From assembly GCF_028686475.1 (NCBI RefSeq), contig NZ_JAQUCA010000003.1:62001-126000 (forward strand): a stretch of DNA of 64,000 bases. The letters run 5' to 3'. Each line of letters begins with the position of its first letter. Positions within the stretch are counted from its first letter, which is position 1. The position numbers and the translations under genes are program-made. The DNA comes from Giesbergeria sp. (lineage in GTDB: Bacteria > Pseudomonadota > Gammaproteobacteria > Burkholderiales > Burkholderiaceae_C). Under the pieces are notes generated by a model. That model had not been told where the DNA came from and searched no databases. It saw only the letters and a program-made list of their open reading frames with translations. This document shows, piece after piece, positions 36,757 through 44,374 of this stretch.

Positions 36757-37707
36757 ATGGCTGTATTTACCCAAGTCCCCCTGAACGATGCGCGCGAACT
36801 GGTGCGCCGATTGCAACTCGGCGAGCTGCAAGCCCTGCGCGGCATTGAAGGCGGTATCGAAAACACCAATTACTTTGTTACCACCGACCAAGGCGATTTT
36901 GTCCTGACGCTGTTTGAGCGCCTGACCGCCGCGCAATTGCCGTTTTATCTGCACCTGATGAAGCACCTGGCCCACGCTGGCATCCCGGTGCCCGACCCGC
37001 GCGCCGACGCACATGGCGAGATTTTGCACAAAGTCTGCGGCAAACCGGCGGCGCTGGTCAATCGGCTGCAAGGCAAAAGCCAATTGGCCCCGCAAGCCGT
37101 GCATTGTGCTGCCGTGGGCGATATGTTGGCGCGTATGCACTTGGCCGGACAAAACTACGAGCGCCAACAGCCCAATCTGCGCGGCCTGCCGTGGTGGAAC
37201 GAGACTGTGCCGGTGGTGTTGCCCTACCTGATGCCCGCGCAAGCGGATTTATTGCGCTCCGAATTGGCCTACCAAAACCATATCGCCGCCTCATCGGCCT
37301 ATGCTGCGCTGCCCGCTGGCCCGGTACATGCGGATTTGTTCCGCGACAATGTCATGTTTGATGGCGAACAGCTGACCGGCTTTTTTGATTTTTACTTTGC
37401 CGGTGTCGATACTTGGATGTTCGATTTGGCGGTTTGTCTCAACGATTGGTGCATTGATTTGAGCAGCGGCCAGCACGATGCAAGCCGTGCCGATGCCATG
37501 CTGCAAGCCTACCAAGCCGTGCGCCCGCTGCAAGCTGCCGAGCGCGAACTGCTCAACGCCATGCTGCGTGCGGGGGCGCTGCGCTTTTGGATTTCGCGCC
37601 TGTGGGATTTTTACCTGCCGCGCCAAGCCTCCTTGCTCACGCCGCACGACCCGGCCCATTTTGAGCGCGTACTGCGCCAGCGCATCGCCCAGCCTCTGGC
37701 GCTCTAA
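36757..37707 (+). CDS. thrB: Homoserine kinase, APH-fold (ThrB alpha/beta-proteobacterial type)
   Basis: 316 residues. Not the GHMP-type ThrB but the aminoglycoside-phosphotransferase fold: GIEGGIENTNYFVTT for nucleotide binding, the catalytic loop GPVHADLFRDNVMFDG (H-x-D-x4-N) and FFDFYFAGVDTWMFDLAV with the metal Asp. It phosphorylates homoserine in threonine synthesis. It lies 76 bases after the DUF2782 gene and 11 before the BPSS1780 gene, the usual betaproteobacterial order. Confidence 0.95.
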   Translation: MAVFTQVPLNDARELVRRLQLGELQALRGIEGGIENTNYFVTTDQGDFVLTLFERLTAAQLPFYLHLMKHLAHAGIPVPDPRADAHGEILHKVCGKPAALVNRLQGKSQLAPQAVHCAAVGDMLARMHLAGQNYERQQPNLRGLPWWNETVPVVLPYLMPAQADLLRSELAYQNHIAASSAYAALPAGPVHADLFRDNVMFDGEQLTGFFDFYFAGVDTWMFDLAVCLNDWCIDLSSGQHDASRADAMLQAYQAVRPLQAAERELLNAMLRAGALRFWISRLWDFYLPRQASLLTPHDPAHFERVLRQRIAQPLAL

Positions 37708-37718
37708 ATTTTGAATTT

Positions 37719-38549
37719 ATGAAACTTCGCATCGTCCCTGCCAGCACCGGCCTCACTTGGGTCAAGGGGGGCATCAGCGTGTTCCGTCGCCAGCCGATGG
37801 CTATTGCCGCGTTGTTTTTCATGACGATGGCCGCGATGTCGCTGGCCTCCATCGTGCCCTTGATTGGCCCGGCGCTGGCGTTGGGCCTGTTGCCCTCGGC
37901 CACCTTAGCCATGATGGTGGCGGCCGCTGAAGCCATGCAGGGGCGCTTTCCGACTCCGGCGGTGCTGTTGGTGGCCTTTCGCACCAGCAAGCAGCACCTG
38001 CGCCATATGGTGGTGCTGGGGGCGCTGTATGCGGTCGGCTTTTTGTTGGTGATGGGCTTGTCGGCTTTGGTCGATGGCGGGCAGTTTGCCCAAGTCTATT
38101 TGGGCCACATCCCCATGACCGAAGAATTGGCCGAGAGCGATGCTTTCCAGAGTGCCATGTGGCTGGCGATGTTGCTCTATTTGCCGCTGTCGTTGCTGTT
38201 TTGGCACGCACCCGGCTTGGTACATTGGCATGGCGTGCCGCCCGTCAAAAGCCTGTTTTTTAGCCTAGTGGCCTGTGGGCGCAACTTTAGCGCCTTTATC
38301 TTTTTTGGCCTAGGCTGGCTGGGGGCTTTTGCTTTGGGTGGCGTACTGATGAGCCTGATTGGGGCGTTGCTGGCGGTATTGGGCTTGTTCAGTGCGGGGG
38401 CGATGGCTGGCCTGATGGTGGCCTTGGCCATGATCATGGCGGCGATGTTCTTTAGCTCTATCGTTTTTACCTTCCGCGATTGCTTTGAGCCACCCCCACC
38501 CGCCCCCGACGTAGATTTGCCCGATACCAAACTCGATAGCGTTTTATAA
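37719..38549 (+). CDS. BPSS1780 family integral membrane protein
   Basis: 276 residues with five or six hydrophobic helices (for example IAALFFMTMAAMSLAS, LGALYAVGFLLVMGLSAL, FIFFGLGWLGAFALGG, AMAGLMVALAMIMAAMFFSS) and a conserved N-terminal WVKGGISVFRRQP. This is the membrane protein usually found behind thrB in Burkholderiales. No transport or enzymatic motif is visible; function unknown. Confidence 0.82.
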   Translation: MKLRIVPASTGLTWVKGGISVFRRQPMAIAALFFMTMAAMSLASIVPLIGPALALGLLPSATLAMMVAAAEAMQGRFPTPAVLLVAFRTSKQHLRHMVVLGALYAVGFLLVMGLSALVDGGQFAQVYLGHIPMTEELAESDAFQSAMWLAMLLYLPLSLLFWHAPGLVHWHGVPPVKSLFFSLVACGRNFSAFIFFGLGWLGAFALGGVLMSLIGALLAVLGLFSAGAMAGLMVALAMIMAAMFFSSIVFTFRDCFEPPPPAPDVDLPDTKLDSVL

Positions 38550-38576
38550 GCGCTGCCCAGCCCATCACCACCTATC

Positions 38577-39215
38577 TTAGGGCGCTGGCGTTTTTGGCTG
38601 GTAGTCGCAATACGCCGCCACGGCGCATTCCCAGCAACGCGGTTTGCGTGCTTGGCAGACATAGCGGCCCAGCAAAATCAGCCAGTGGTGTGCGCCCACG
38701 GCATAGGCAGCAGGCACACGTTTGAGCAGTTGCTGCTCTACCGCCAACGGGGTTTTGCCCGCTGCCAGCCCGGTGCGGTTACCCACCCGAAAGATATGCG
38801 TATCCACGGCCATCGTCGGCTCGCCAAAAGCCACATTCAGCACCACGTTGGCGGTTTTGCGGCCCACGCCGGGCAATTGCTCCAGCTCTTGGCGCGTGCG
38901 TGGCACCTCGCCGCCGTGGCGCTCTAGCAGGATACGGCAAGTTGCTAGCAGGTGCCGCGCTTTGCTACGGTAGAGGCCAATGGTTTTGATATAGCCCTCT
39001 AACCCTTCTTGGCCCAGCGCCAGCATGGCTTGGGGCGTATTGGCCACCGGAAAGAGCCAGCGCGTGGCTTTGTTCACACTCACATCAGTGGCCTGCGCTG
39101 ATAGCAATACCGCCGTTAATAATTCAAACGTGCTGCTGTAGTGCAGCTCGGTTTGCGGATGGGGGTTGGCCGCTTGCAGGATGGCGAAGAAGGGGGCGAT
39201 TTGGGAGGCTTGCAT
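38577..39215 (-). CDS. nth: Endonuclease III
   Basis: 212 residues. The helix-hairpin-helix LEQLPGVGRKTANVVLN holds the catalytic Lys and VDTHIFRVGNRTGL the catalytic Asp; the C-terminus keeps the [4Fe-4S] cysteines (CQARKPRCWECAVAAYC, spacing 6-2-5). A DNA glycosylase/AP-lyase that removes oxidised pyrimidines. Converges on the BPSS1780 gene. Confidence 0.97.
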   Translation of the reverse strand: MQASQIAPFFAILQAANPHPQTELHYSSTFELLTAVLLSAQATDVSVNKATRWLFPVANTPQAMLALGQEGLEGYIKTIGLYRSKARHLLATCRILLERHGGEVPRTRQELEQLPGVGRKTANVVLNVAFGEPTMAVDTHIFRVGNRTGLAAGKTPLAVEQQLLKRVPAAYAVGAHHWLILLGRYVCQARKPRCWECAVAAYCDYQPKTPAP

Positions 39216-39255
39216 GGATAATTTTGGGGCGTTTATTGGTATGGCCTCTTTGCAT

Positions 39256-39261
39256 TAGAAT
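39256..39261 (+). promoter_or_regulatory. -10 element of the small RNA at 39268
   Basis: TAGAAT lies seven bases ahead of the first base of the long stem at 39268, as expected for a sigma70 start. A TTTATT some 18 bases further upstream could serve as a poor -35. Confidence 0.4.
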
Positions 39262-39267
39262 GGAACT

Positions 39268-39350
39268 ACCGCACCAGTGAAAATTAGCGCAGCCGGAAAC
39301 CCTTCGGGGCCGCGTGGGTTAGAGCGCTTCCACGACTGGTGTGGTTTTTT
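39268..39350 (+). ncRNA. Candidate small structured RNA with intrinsic terminator
   Basis: About 83 nt in the gap between nth and the MuF-like remnant. The ends pair perfectly over 11 bp with one G-U: ACCGCACCAGT (39268-39278) with ACTGGTGTGGT (39335-39345), followed at once by a run of T (39345-39350). Inside, AGCGC pairs with GCGCT near the base and CCCTTCGGGG forms a tetraloop hairpin, so the RNA would be branched. A -10 box is positioned to start transcription at the first stem base. It could instead be only an elaborate bidirectional terminator of the remnant gene. I do not recognise the family. Confidence 0.5.
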
Positions 39351-39846
39351 ATTTAGCGGGTCTGACCACCACGCTTCTAGCTCGCATCCGCTCAATGTCG
39401 CTCACGTTGGTGCGTCGGAATGACTGCAAAAAAACGGCTTTCCCGGTTTTGGTGGTCTTGATCACTGCGTAGAACCATGCGCCTTGGTCGTGCAATAAAC
39501 CCAAGTGCATCTCTCTGTCTCGGAACACCTCTCCGTGGTCAAGCATAGCTTGAACGCGGCGGTAGTCTTGCGCCTTGATGTCTGGATGCTCTCTGTATTG
39601 CTTTTGGGCCGTAGTCTTTGATAGCAGAAGTAAGGAGGCCTCCGCTGCAAGCACGGCCTTTAAATCATCAGGAATGATGGCAATGGGCCTTTCCCCGTCT
39701 ATTCCGCCTTGGATGAACAAATCGAAGTCTGCGCTTAAAAATGTAGCTTTTACGGCTTCTGTGTTGTCCATTTCCTGATTCTGCATGATTTCATCCGCCG
39801 GGCAGTGTAGGGCTTGGACTGACGCGGGCACAATGCCGGGTTCCAT
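39349..39846 (-). CDS. MuF C-terminal-like (barnase/RelE-fold nuclease-like) phage remnant protein
   Basis: About 165 residues if started at ATG 39846; ATGs at 39786 and 39771 are also possible and none has a good Shine-Dalgarno. The core YREHPDIKAQDYRRVQAMLD, GEVFRDREMHLGLL and WFYAVIKTTKTGKAVFLQSF matches the pattern at the tails of Mu-like head-morphogenesis proteins. The start MEPGIVPASVQALHCPADEI also looks phage-like, and the frame stays open into the antisense of the next gene, so it may be the detached tail of a larger gene. No other phage genes adjoin. It shares its end with the RNA terminator. Confidence 0.5.
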   Translation of the reverse strand: MEPGIVPASVQALHCPADEIMQNQEMDNTEAVKATFLSADFDLFIQGGIDGERPIAIIPDDLKAVLAAEASLLLLSKTTAQKQYREHPDIKAQDYRRVQAMLDHGEVFRDREMHLGLLHDQGAWFYAVIKTTKTGKAVFLQSFRRTNVSDIERMRARSVVVRPAK

Positions 39847-39867
39847 TGTCCACCACCGATTTCTGCC

Positions 39868-41067
39868 ATGCAATTTGCCTCCCGCCTCGATGCCATCGAA
39901 ACTTCGGCCATCCGCGAACTGTTCAAACTGCTGGGCAAGCCCGGCATCATCAGCTTTGCTGGCGGCTTTCCCGACAGCGCCATGTTTGATGTCGATGGCA
40001 TTCACGCCGCCACCGAGCGCGCCTTGACCCAAGAGCCGGGCGCGGCCTTGCAATATGGGGCCACCGAAGGTTACCAGCCCCTGCGCGAACAATTGGCCGC
40101 CTTTATGGCCAGCAAGGGCGTACCAGATGCCGCCCCCGAGCAACTCATCGTCACCACCGGCAGCCAACAAGCCTTGGACTTGATTGGCAAAACCATGATT
40201 AACCCCGGTGACAAGGTGATTGTCGAAGCGCCCACCTTTTTGGCCACCATCCAATGCTTTCGCCTGTATGGCGCAGACCTGATTACCGCCCCAATGGACA
40301 GCGATGGCGTGCAAACCGAGGCGCTAGAGCAGCTCATCATCGAGCATCGGCCCAAGCTGATTTACCTCATTCCCACTTTTGGCAACCCCAGCGGTGCCAC
40401 CTTGAGCCTGGCGCGGCGCAAACGGGTGCTAGAGTTGGCGGCGCAGTACCAAACCTTGGTCGTAGAAGATGACCCCTATGGCGATTTATATTTTGCTGCC
40501 GCCCCACCGCCGAGCTTGCTGGCGCTGTCTAGCCAAGTGCCCGGCAGCCGGGATTGGCTGGCGCATTGTGGCTCGTTGAGCAAAGTGCTATCGCCCGGTT
40601 TGCGCGTGGGCTGGTTGATGGCCCCAGCTGCCCTGCTGGCCAATGCCGTGATGTGCAAACAGTTTAGCGATGCCCACACCAGCACCTTTGCCCAAGCCGT
40701 GGCGGCGCAATACCTAAAAGCAGGCCGGATGCCCACCACGCTGGCCCAAGTGCGCCAAGTCTATGCCGAACGCGCCCAAGCCCTGTGCGATGCCCTGCGC
40801 CAGCAATTGGGCGATGCGGTAGAGTTTGTGCAACCACAAGGCGGACTGTTTGTTTGGTTGCGCCTGACGGGTGCCGGTGGCCAAGAGCAGAACGCCAACG
40901 CCTTGGCCCAGCGCGCGATTGAACGCGGCGTGGCCTTTGTGCCCGGTGTGCCCTTCTTTGCCCAAAACCCCGACCCAGCTACCTTGCGCCTGTCTTTTGC
41001 CACCGCCGATGTAGAAAAAATCCGCGAAGGCGTAAGCCGCTTGGCCCAAGCCCTGCACGCCGAATGA
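39868..41067 (+). CDS. PLP-dependent aminotransferase, class I/II (2-aminoadipate/aromatic type)
   Basis: 399 residues of fold type I. The schiff-base lysine is in GSLSKVLSPGLRVGWL; VEAPTFLATIQCF, YLIPTFGNPSGATL and VVEDDPYGDLYF are the usual cofactor-binding stretches. The N-terminus (ASRLDAIETSAIRELFKLLG) resembles LysN/ARO8-like enzymes, so an amino donor or acceptor such as 2-aminoadipate, aromatic or branched-chain acid is possible; I cannot choose. Its stop overlaps the next gene by four bases. Confidence 0.88.
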   Translation: MQFASRLDAIETSAIRELFKLLGKPGIISFAGGFPDSAMFDVDGIHAATERALTQEPGAALQYGATEGYQPLREQLAAFMASKGVPDAAPEQLIVTTGSQQALDLIGKTMINPGDKVIVEAPTFLATIQCFRLYGADLITAPMDSDGVQTEALEQLIIEHRPKLIYLIPTFGNPSGATLSLARRKRVLELAAQYQTLVVEDDPYGDLYFAAAPPPSLLALSSQVPGSRDWLAHCGSLSKVLSPGLRVGWLMAPAALLANAVMCKQFSDAHTSTFAQAVAAQYLKAGRMPTTLAQVRQVYAERAQALCDALRQQLGDAVEFVQPQGGLFVWLRLTGAGGQEQNANALAQRAIERGVAFVPGVPFFAQNPDPATLRLSFATADVEKIREGVSRLAQALHAE

Positions 41068-41819
41068 ACCGCCTGCAAACCGAACTCCAGCGCTTGTACC
41101 TGCTGGAAGATTTTGCCGTGGACAATGCCATCCCGGCGCTCATGGATGCCCAAGGCCGGGTGCGCGCCCTCGTCGTAGAGCTGGCGCGCGCCGTGCCTTG
41201 GGAGCAGATAGCCGCCTTTTGGCATCGGGTGCAAGACGATGGCGGCCTGCCACCCCCCGCTTTGGCCGTGTCGGGACGCGATGGTTTCCAGCTGTGGTTC
41301 TCGCTGGCGGTGCCGGTGCCTCTGGCCGAGGCGCTGGACGTGGTGCAGTGGCTACGCCAGCAGTATGGGGCCGACCTCGCCCCAGCGCTGTGTCGCACTT
41401 GGCCCACACCAGAGCAGCAACACGTGCCACTGGTGCCTGCCGTGCAAAGTGCCACCGGGCATTGGTCGGCTTTTATTGTGCCCGGCTTGGGTAGTATGTT
41501 TGCCGATGAGCCTTGGCTAGAGCGCGAACCCAGCCCCGAGGCCCAAGCCGACTTGTTGCAGCACTTACAAAGCATCAGGCCATCGGTTTGGAGCCGCTTG
41601 GTGCAGCAGTGTCGGCTTGCGCCGCGCACCTCGCTGGCGCTGCCCACAGCCCCCAGCACAGCCGGGATGAATGCCCACCATTTTTTGCACAGCGTCATGA
41701 ACGATGCCGCCGTGCCTTTGCCCTTGCGTATCGAAGCGGCCAAGGCGCTACTGCCTTATAGCCATAGGCCGTATCATCGCGCACCTGAGACGTCCATTCC
41801 GGGCGAATTTTCCCATTGA
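41064..41819 (+). CDS. Conserved hypothetical protein coupled to the aminotransferase
   Basis: 251 residues, ATGA overlap with the aminotransferase gene. I do not recognise a family. Visible features: acidic/hydrophobic N-terminus (LQTELQRLYLLEDFAVDN), a beta-rich middle (GFQLWFSLAVPVPLAEAL; WSAFIVPGLGSMFADEPW) and a helical C-terminus (NAHHFLHSVMNDAAVPLPLR, RIEAAKALLPY) that resembles the tail of small phage terminase-like or DUF5681-like proteins only superficially. No signal peptide or membrane segment. The overlap suggests a linked role, not identified. Confidence 0.7.
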   Translation: MNRLQTELQRLYLLEDFAVDNAIPALMDAQGRVRALVVELARAVPWEQIAAFWHRVQDDGGLPPPALAVSGRDGFQLWFSLAVPVPLAEALDVVQWLRQQYGADLAPALCRTWPTPEQQHVPLVPAVQSATGHWSAFIVPGLGSMFADEPWLEREPSPEAQADLLQHLQSIRPSVWSRLVQQCRLAPRTSLALPTAPSTAGMNAHHFLHSVMNDAAVPLPLRIEAAKALLPYSHRPYHRAPETSIPGEFSH

Positions 41820-41832
41820 AGGACAACTCACC

Positions 41833-42171
41833 ATGCGTAAAACATTCCAACTGCACATCGAAGGCAAGCACCCCGACCGGCTGCTCGATGCCACCAAGCA
41901 CGAGATTCGCAAATACCTCAAGCGCGAACGCAGCCGCCCCCTGCCCGAGGGCGTAGATTATTGGGACTTTGCCTGCCAGTTTGGCCCTAGCCAAGAAGCG
42001 GCCACCCCGATTGGCGTGGGCGAAATCATCGGCGCCGTGGATGCTTTGGCCAAAGAAGGCGGCAGCCAGTTTTATTTGGAGATTCTGGCCGGCCACGGCA
42101 AGCGCCAAGCGCCGCCAGTGCGTGGCCCGGTAGAGCCACCGATTGCGGCCCCTTATTTGGGCGAGGACTGA
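41833..42171 (+). CDS. DUF6172 family protein
   Basis: 112 residues from ATG 41833 (AAGGA about nine bases upstream). Sequence landmarks are MRKTFQLHIEGKHPDRLLDA, KHEIRKYLKRERSRPLPEGV and DYWDFACQFG. Members are short cytosolic proteins of unknown function found widely in proteobacteria. Its 3' end overlaps the convergent helicase gene by 19 bases. Confidence 0.8.
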   Translation: MRKTFQLHIEGKHPDRLLDATKHEIRKYLKRERSRPLPEGVDYWDFACQFGPSQEAATPIGVGEIIGAVDALAKEGGSQFYLEILAGHGKRQAPPVRGPVEPPIAAPYLGED

Positions 42172-43427
42172 AAACCCGCTGCCTGTGCCGCGCGCAGCTT
42201 GTCTTTTTTACTCGGGCGCTTGCCCTTGATGCCGCCATTGCTGGGCGATGCTGCCGGTGCCACCTCCGTCGGTTCAAAGCCAGCGATGTGTTCTAACGGC
42301 AAACTCAGGTGCTGGCGCTTTTCAATCAAATGCCAATGGGCTTGGCTGGCGGGCGTGACCAATGTAAGCGCCAAGCCGCTTTCACCGGCGCGGCCAGTGC
42401 GGCCAATGCGGTGGGTGTAATCTTCGGTGGAACGCGGCAGGTCGTAATTGACTACCACTGGCAATTGGGCAATATCAATGCCACGCGCGGCCAAATCCGT
42501 CGTGACGACCACCTGCCAGCGGTGCGCCTTAAACTCCTCCAGCACTTGGGTGCGCGCGCCTTGGCTCAAATCGCCATGAAACGGCGTGGCAAAAACTTTG
42601 GCGCGGTAGAGCTTTTCTGCCACATGTTCCGCAGCGTATTTGGTGGCGACAAACACCAGCACCCGCTCCCAACCTTCATCCTTGATTAGTTTGAGCAACA
42701 ACTGGGTGCGGCGTTTGTCATCCACGGCGATGGCGCGTTGCAGAATGGTGGCATCAGCGTGGGTTTCATCCTCAATGGCAGCGACTTCAATCCGCACCGG
42801 CGCGCGCAACAAGCCCTGCGCCAAGGCTTGCACGCTGTCTGGGAAGGTGGCCGAGAACAACAGCGTTTGCCGCTGTGCGGGCAGCAGCGCCAGCACGCGG
42901 TTCAATTCTTCGCTAAAGCCCAAATCCAGCAGCCGGTCGGCCTCATCGAGTACCAATAATTGCACGCTGGACAGGCGCAGTGCGCGCTGTTCCACCAAAT
43001 CCAGCAGCCGCCCCGGCGTGGCCACCACGATGTCGGCACCGCCGCGCAAAGCCATCATTTGCGGGTTAATCGAGACACCGCCAAACGCCACGACCACCTT
43101 GGGCGCTTGTGGCAAGGGCTGGCCCAAACTGCGTAGCACCTCGCCCACTTGGGCGGCCAACTCGCGCGTGGGCACCACCACCAAGGTATGCACGCGGCGC
43201 GCACCGCCCCCAGCATGGCGCGCCAGCAGCAGGTTTTGGTGTTGTTGCAATGCTGGTAAGGCAAAAGCTGCCGTTTTGCCCGAGCCGGTGCGGGCGCTGG
43301 CCCAGACATCAGCACCTTGCAAAATAGCCGGAATGGCCTGCGTTTGGATGGGCGTGGGCAGCGTAAAGCCCAACGTGCTAACCGCATGGGCCAGCGCGGG
43401 AGAGAGGCCAAGAGAGGCAAAAGACAT
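42153..43427 (-). CDS. DEAD-box RNA helicase (RhlE-like)
   Basis: 424 residues. Q-motif region LGFTLPTPIQTQAIP, motif I ASARTGSGKTAAFALP, motif II VLDEADRLLDLGF, motif III SATFPD, and HRIGRTGRAGE (motif VI) are all intact. The basic C-terminal tail (KGKRPSKKDKLR) is typical of RhlE-type helicases. Remodels RNA in ribosome assembly or decay. Start at 43427 gives MSFASLGL as in RhlE homologues. Confidence 0.93.
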   Translation of the reverse strand: MSFASLGLSPALAHAVSTLGFTLPTPIQTQAIPAILQGADVWASARTGSGKTAAFALPALQQHQNLLLARHAGGGARRVHTLVVVPTRELAAQVGEVLRSLGQPLPQAPKVVVAFGGVSINPQMMALRGGADIVVATPGRLLDLVEQRALRLSSVQLLVLDEADRLLDLGFSEELNRVLALLPAQRQTLLFSATFPDSVQALAQGLLRAPVRIEVAAIEDETHADATILQRAIAVDDKRRTQLLLKLIKDEGWERVLVFVATKYAAEHVAEKLYRAKVFATPFHGDLSQGARTQVLEEFKAHRWQVVVTTDLAARGIDIAQLPVVVNYDLPRSTEDYTHRIGRTGRAGESGLALTLVTPASQAHWHLIEKRQHLSLPLEHIAGFEPTEVAPAASPSNGGIKGKRPSKKDKLRAAQAAGFQSSPK

Positions 43428-43528
43428 AATGAAAACGGCAATCCAGCAAAAATGCAAGCTTGCATTGTGCGCTATGGTCTAGTGCCACGGTAGCTTGCGC
43501 TACATTCGATGGCTACTCGGAGACCGGC

Positions 43529-43936
43529 ATGGATGAATTTGACGAATACACCAAAGCACTCATCATCATGGGGATGATTACGGTATCGGTGGTGGTGTGG
43601 TTTGTGGTTGCCTCGTTGGCGGGCGAGTTTTTAGACCACAAGCCAGCCGTGCCCGATGATGCCGAGCCCCCACCCGAAGCCGCACCGACTGCGGCCACTG
43701 CGGCAGCAAGCGCCAGCGCAACACGGCCTGCGCTAGACCGTACCCCGGCAGACCCGCGCCTGCTGGCAGCGGTGTCGGCCAGCAATTGGGCCGCCGCGCA
43801 CCAACTGTTGCGCGCGGGCATCTCACCCCGGGGGGTGGATACCCAAGGGCGCTCCCTGTTGGAGCTGGCCACGCGCAAACACGATGAGCAAATGGTGCAA
43901 TTGCTCAAAACGCATGGGGCTAAACGCAACGGCTAA
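43529..43936 (+). CDS. Small membrane-anchored ankyrin-like protein
   Basis: 135 residues. One N-terminal membrane helix (IIMGMITVSVVVWFVVASL), a Pro/Ala-rich linker, and about 55 C-terminal residues that fit one or two ankyrin repeats (LLAAVSASNWAAAHQLLRAG, TQGRSLLELATRKHDEQM, VQLLKTHGA). Probably a protein-binding module on the cytoplasmic or periplasmic face. I do not recognise a named family. Converges on panD. Confidence 0.65.
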   Translation: MDEFDEYTKALIIMGMITVSVVVWFVVASLAGEFLDHKPAVPDDAEPPPEAAPTAATAAASASATRPALDRTPADPRLLAAVSASNWAAAHQLLRAGISPRGVDTQGRSLLELATRKHDEQMVQLLKTHGAKRNG

Positions 43937-43954
43937 ATCCAACCATGCAAGCCA

Positions 43955-44335
43955 TCACATTTGCTGGGTGGGTACGTGGTGGCGCAACTCGGTTTGGCGG
44001 TTGTTGTTATCCACAAACACCAATTGTGGTTCGTGGGTTTTAACCTGGTCTTCATGCACTTGGGCAAACGCGGCAATGATGAGCAAATCGCCCACACACG
44101 CACGGCGCGCCGCCGACCCGTTGACCGAAATCATGCCGCTACCGCGTTGGCCTTTGATAGCGTAGGTGACAAAGCGCTCGCCGTTGTCGATATTCCAGAT
44201 ATGGACTTGTTCGTTTTCGGCAATATTGGCCGCATCGAGCAGGTCTTCGTCAATCGCGCACGAGCCTTCATAGTGCAGTTCGCAATGGGTGGTTTTAACG
44301 CGGTGAATTTTGGATTTAAGCAGGGTACGGAACAT
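43955..44335 (-). CDS. panD: Aspartate 1-decarboxylase
   Basis: 126 residues from ATG 44335, which sets the self-cleavage site Gly24-Ser25 in [12 protein letters not shown] exactly as in E. coli; an earlier TTG would add two residues. Lys9, Tyr58-region and the [11 protein letters not shown] stretch are present. Makes beta-alanine from aspartate for pantothenate. panC, which often lies next to panD, is not in this window; nadB follows upstream instead. Confidence 0.97.
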   Translation of the reverse strand: MFRTLLKSKIHRVKTTHCELHYEGSCAIDEDLLDAANIAENEQVHIWNIDNGERFVTYAIKGQRGSGMISVNGSAARRACVGDLLIIAAFAQVHEDQVKTHEPQLVFVDNNNRQTELRHHVPTQQM

Positions 44336-44374
44336 GGTCAATACGTCCAGTGTAAAAAGCTGGGAAAAGCTGGG

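Noticed and set aside
39868-40314. Minus-strand extension of the MuF-like frame to 40314
   Set aside because: It is antisense to the well-supported aminotransferase gene; phage-like residues are seen only up to about 39850.
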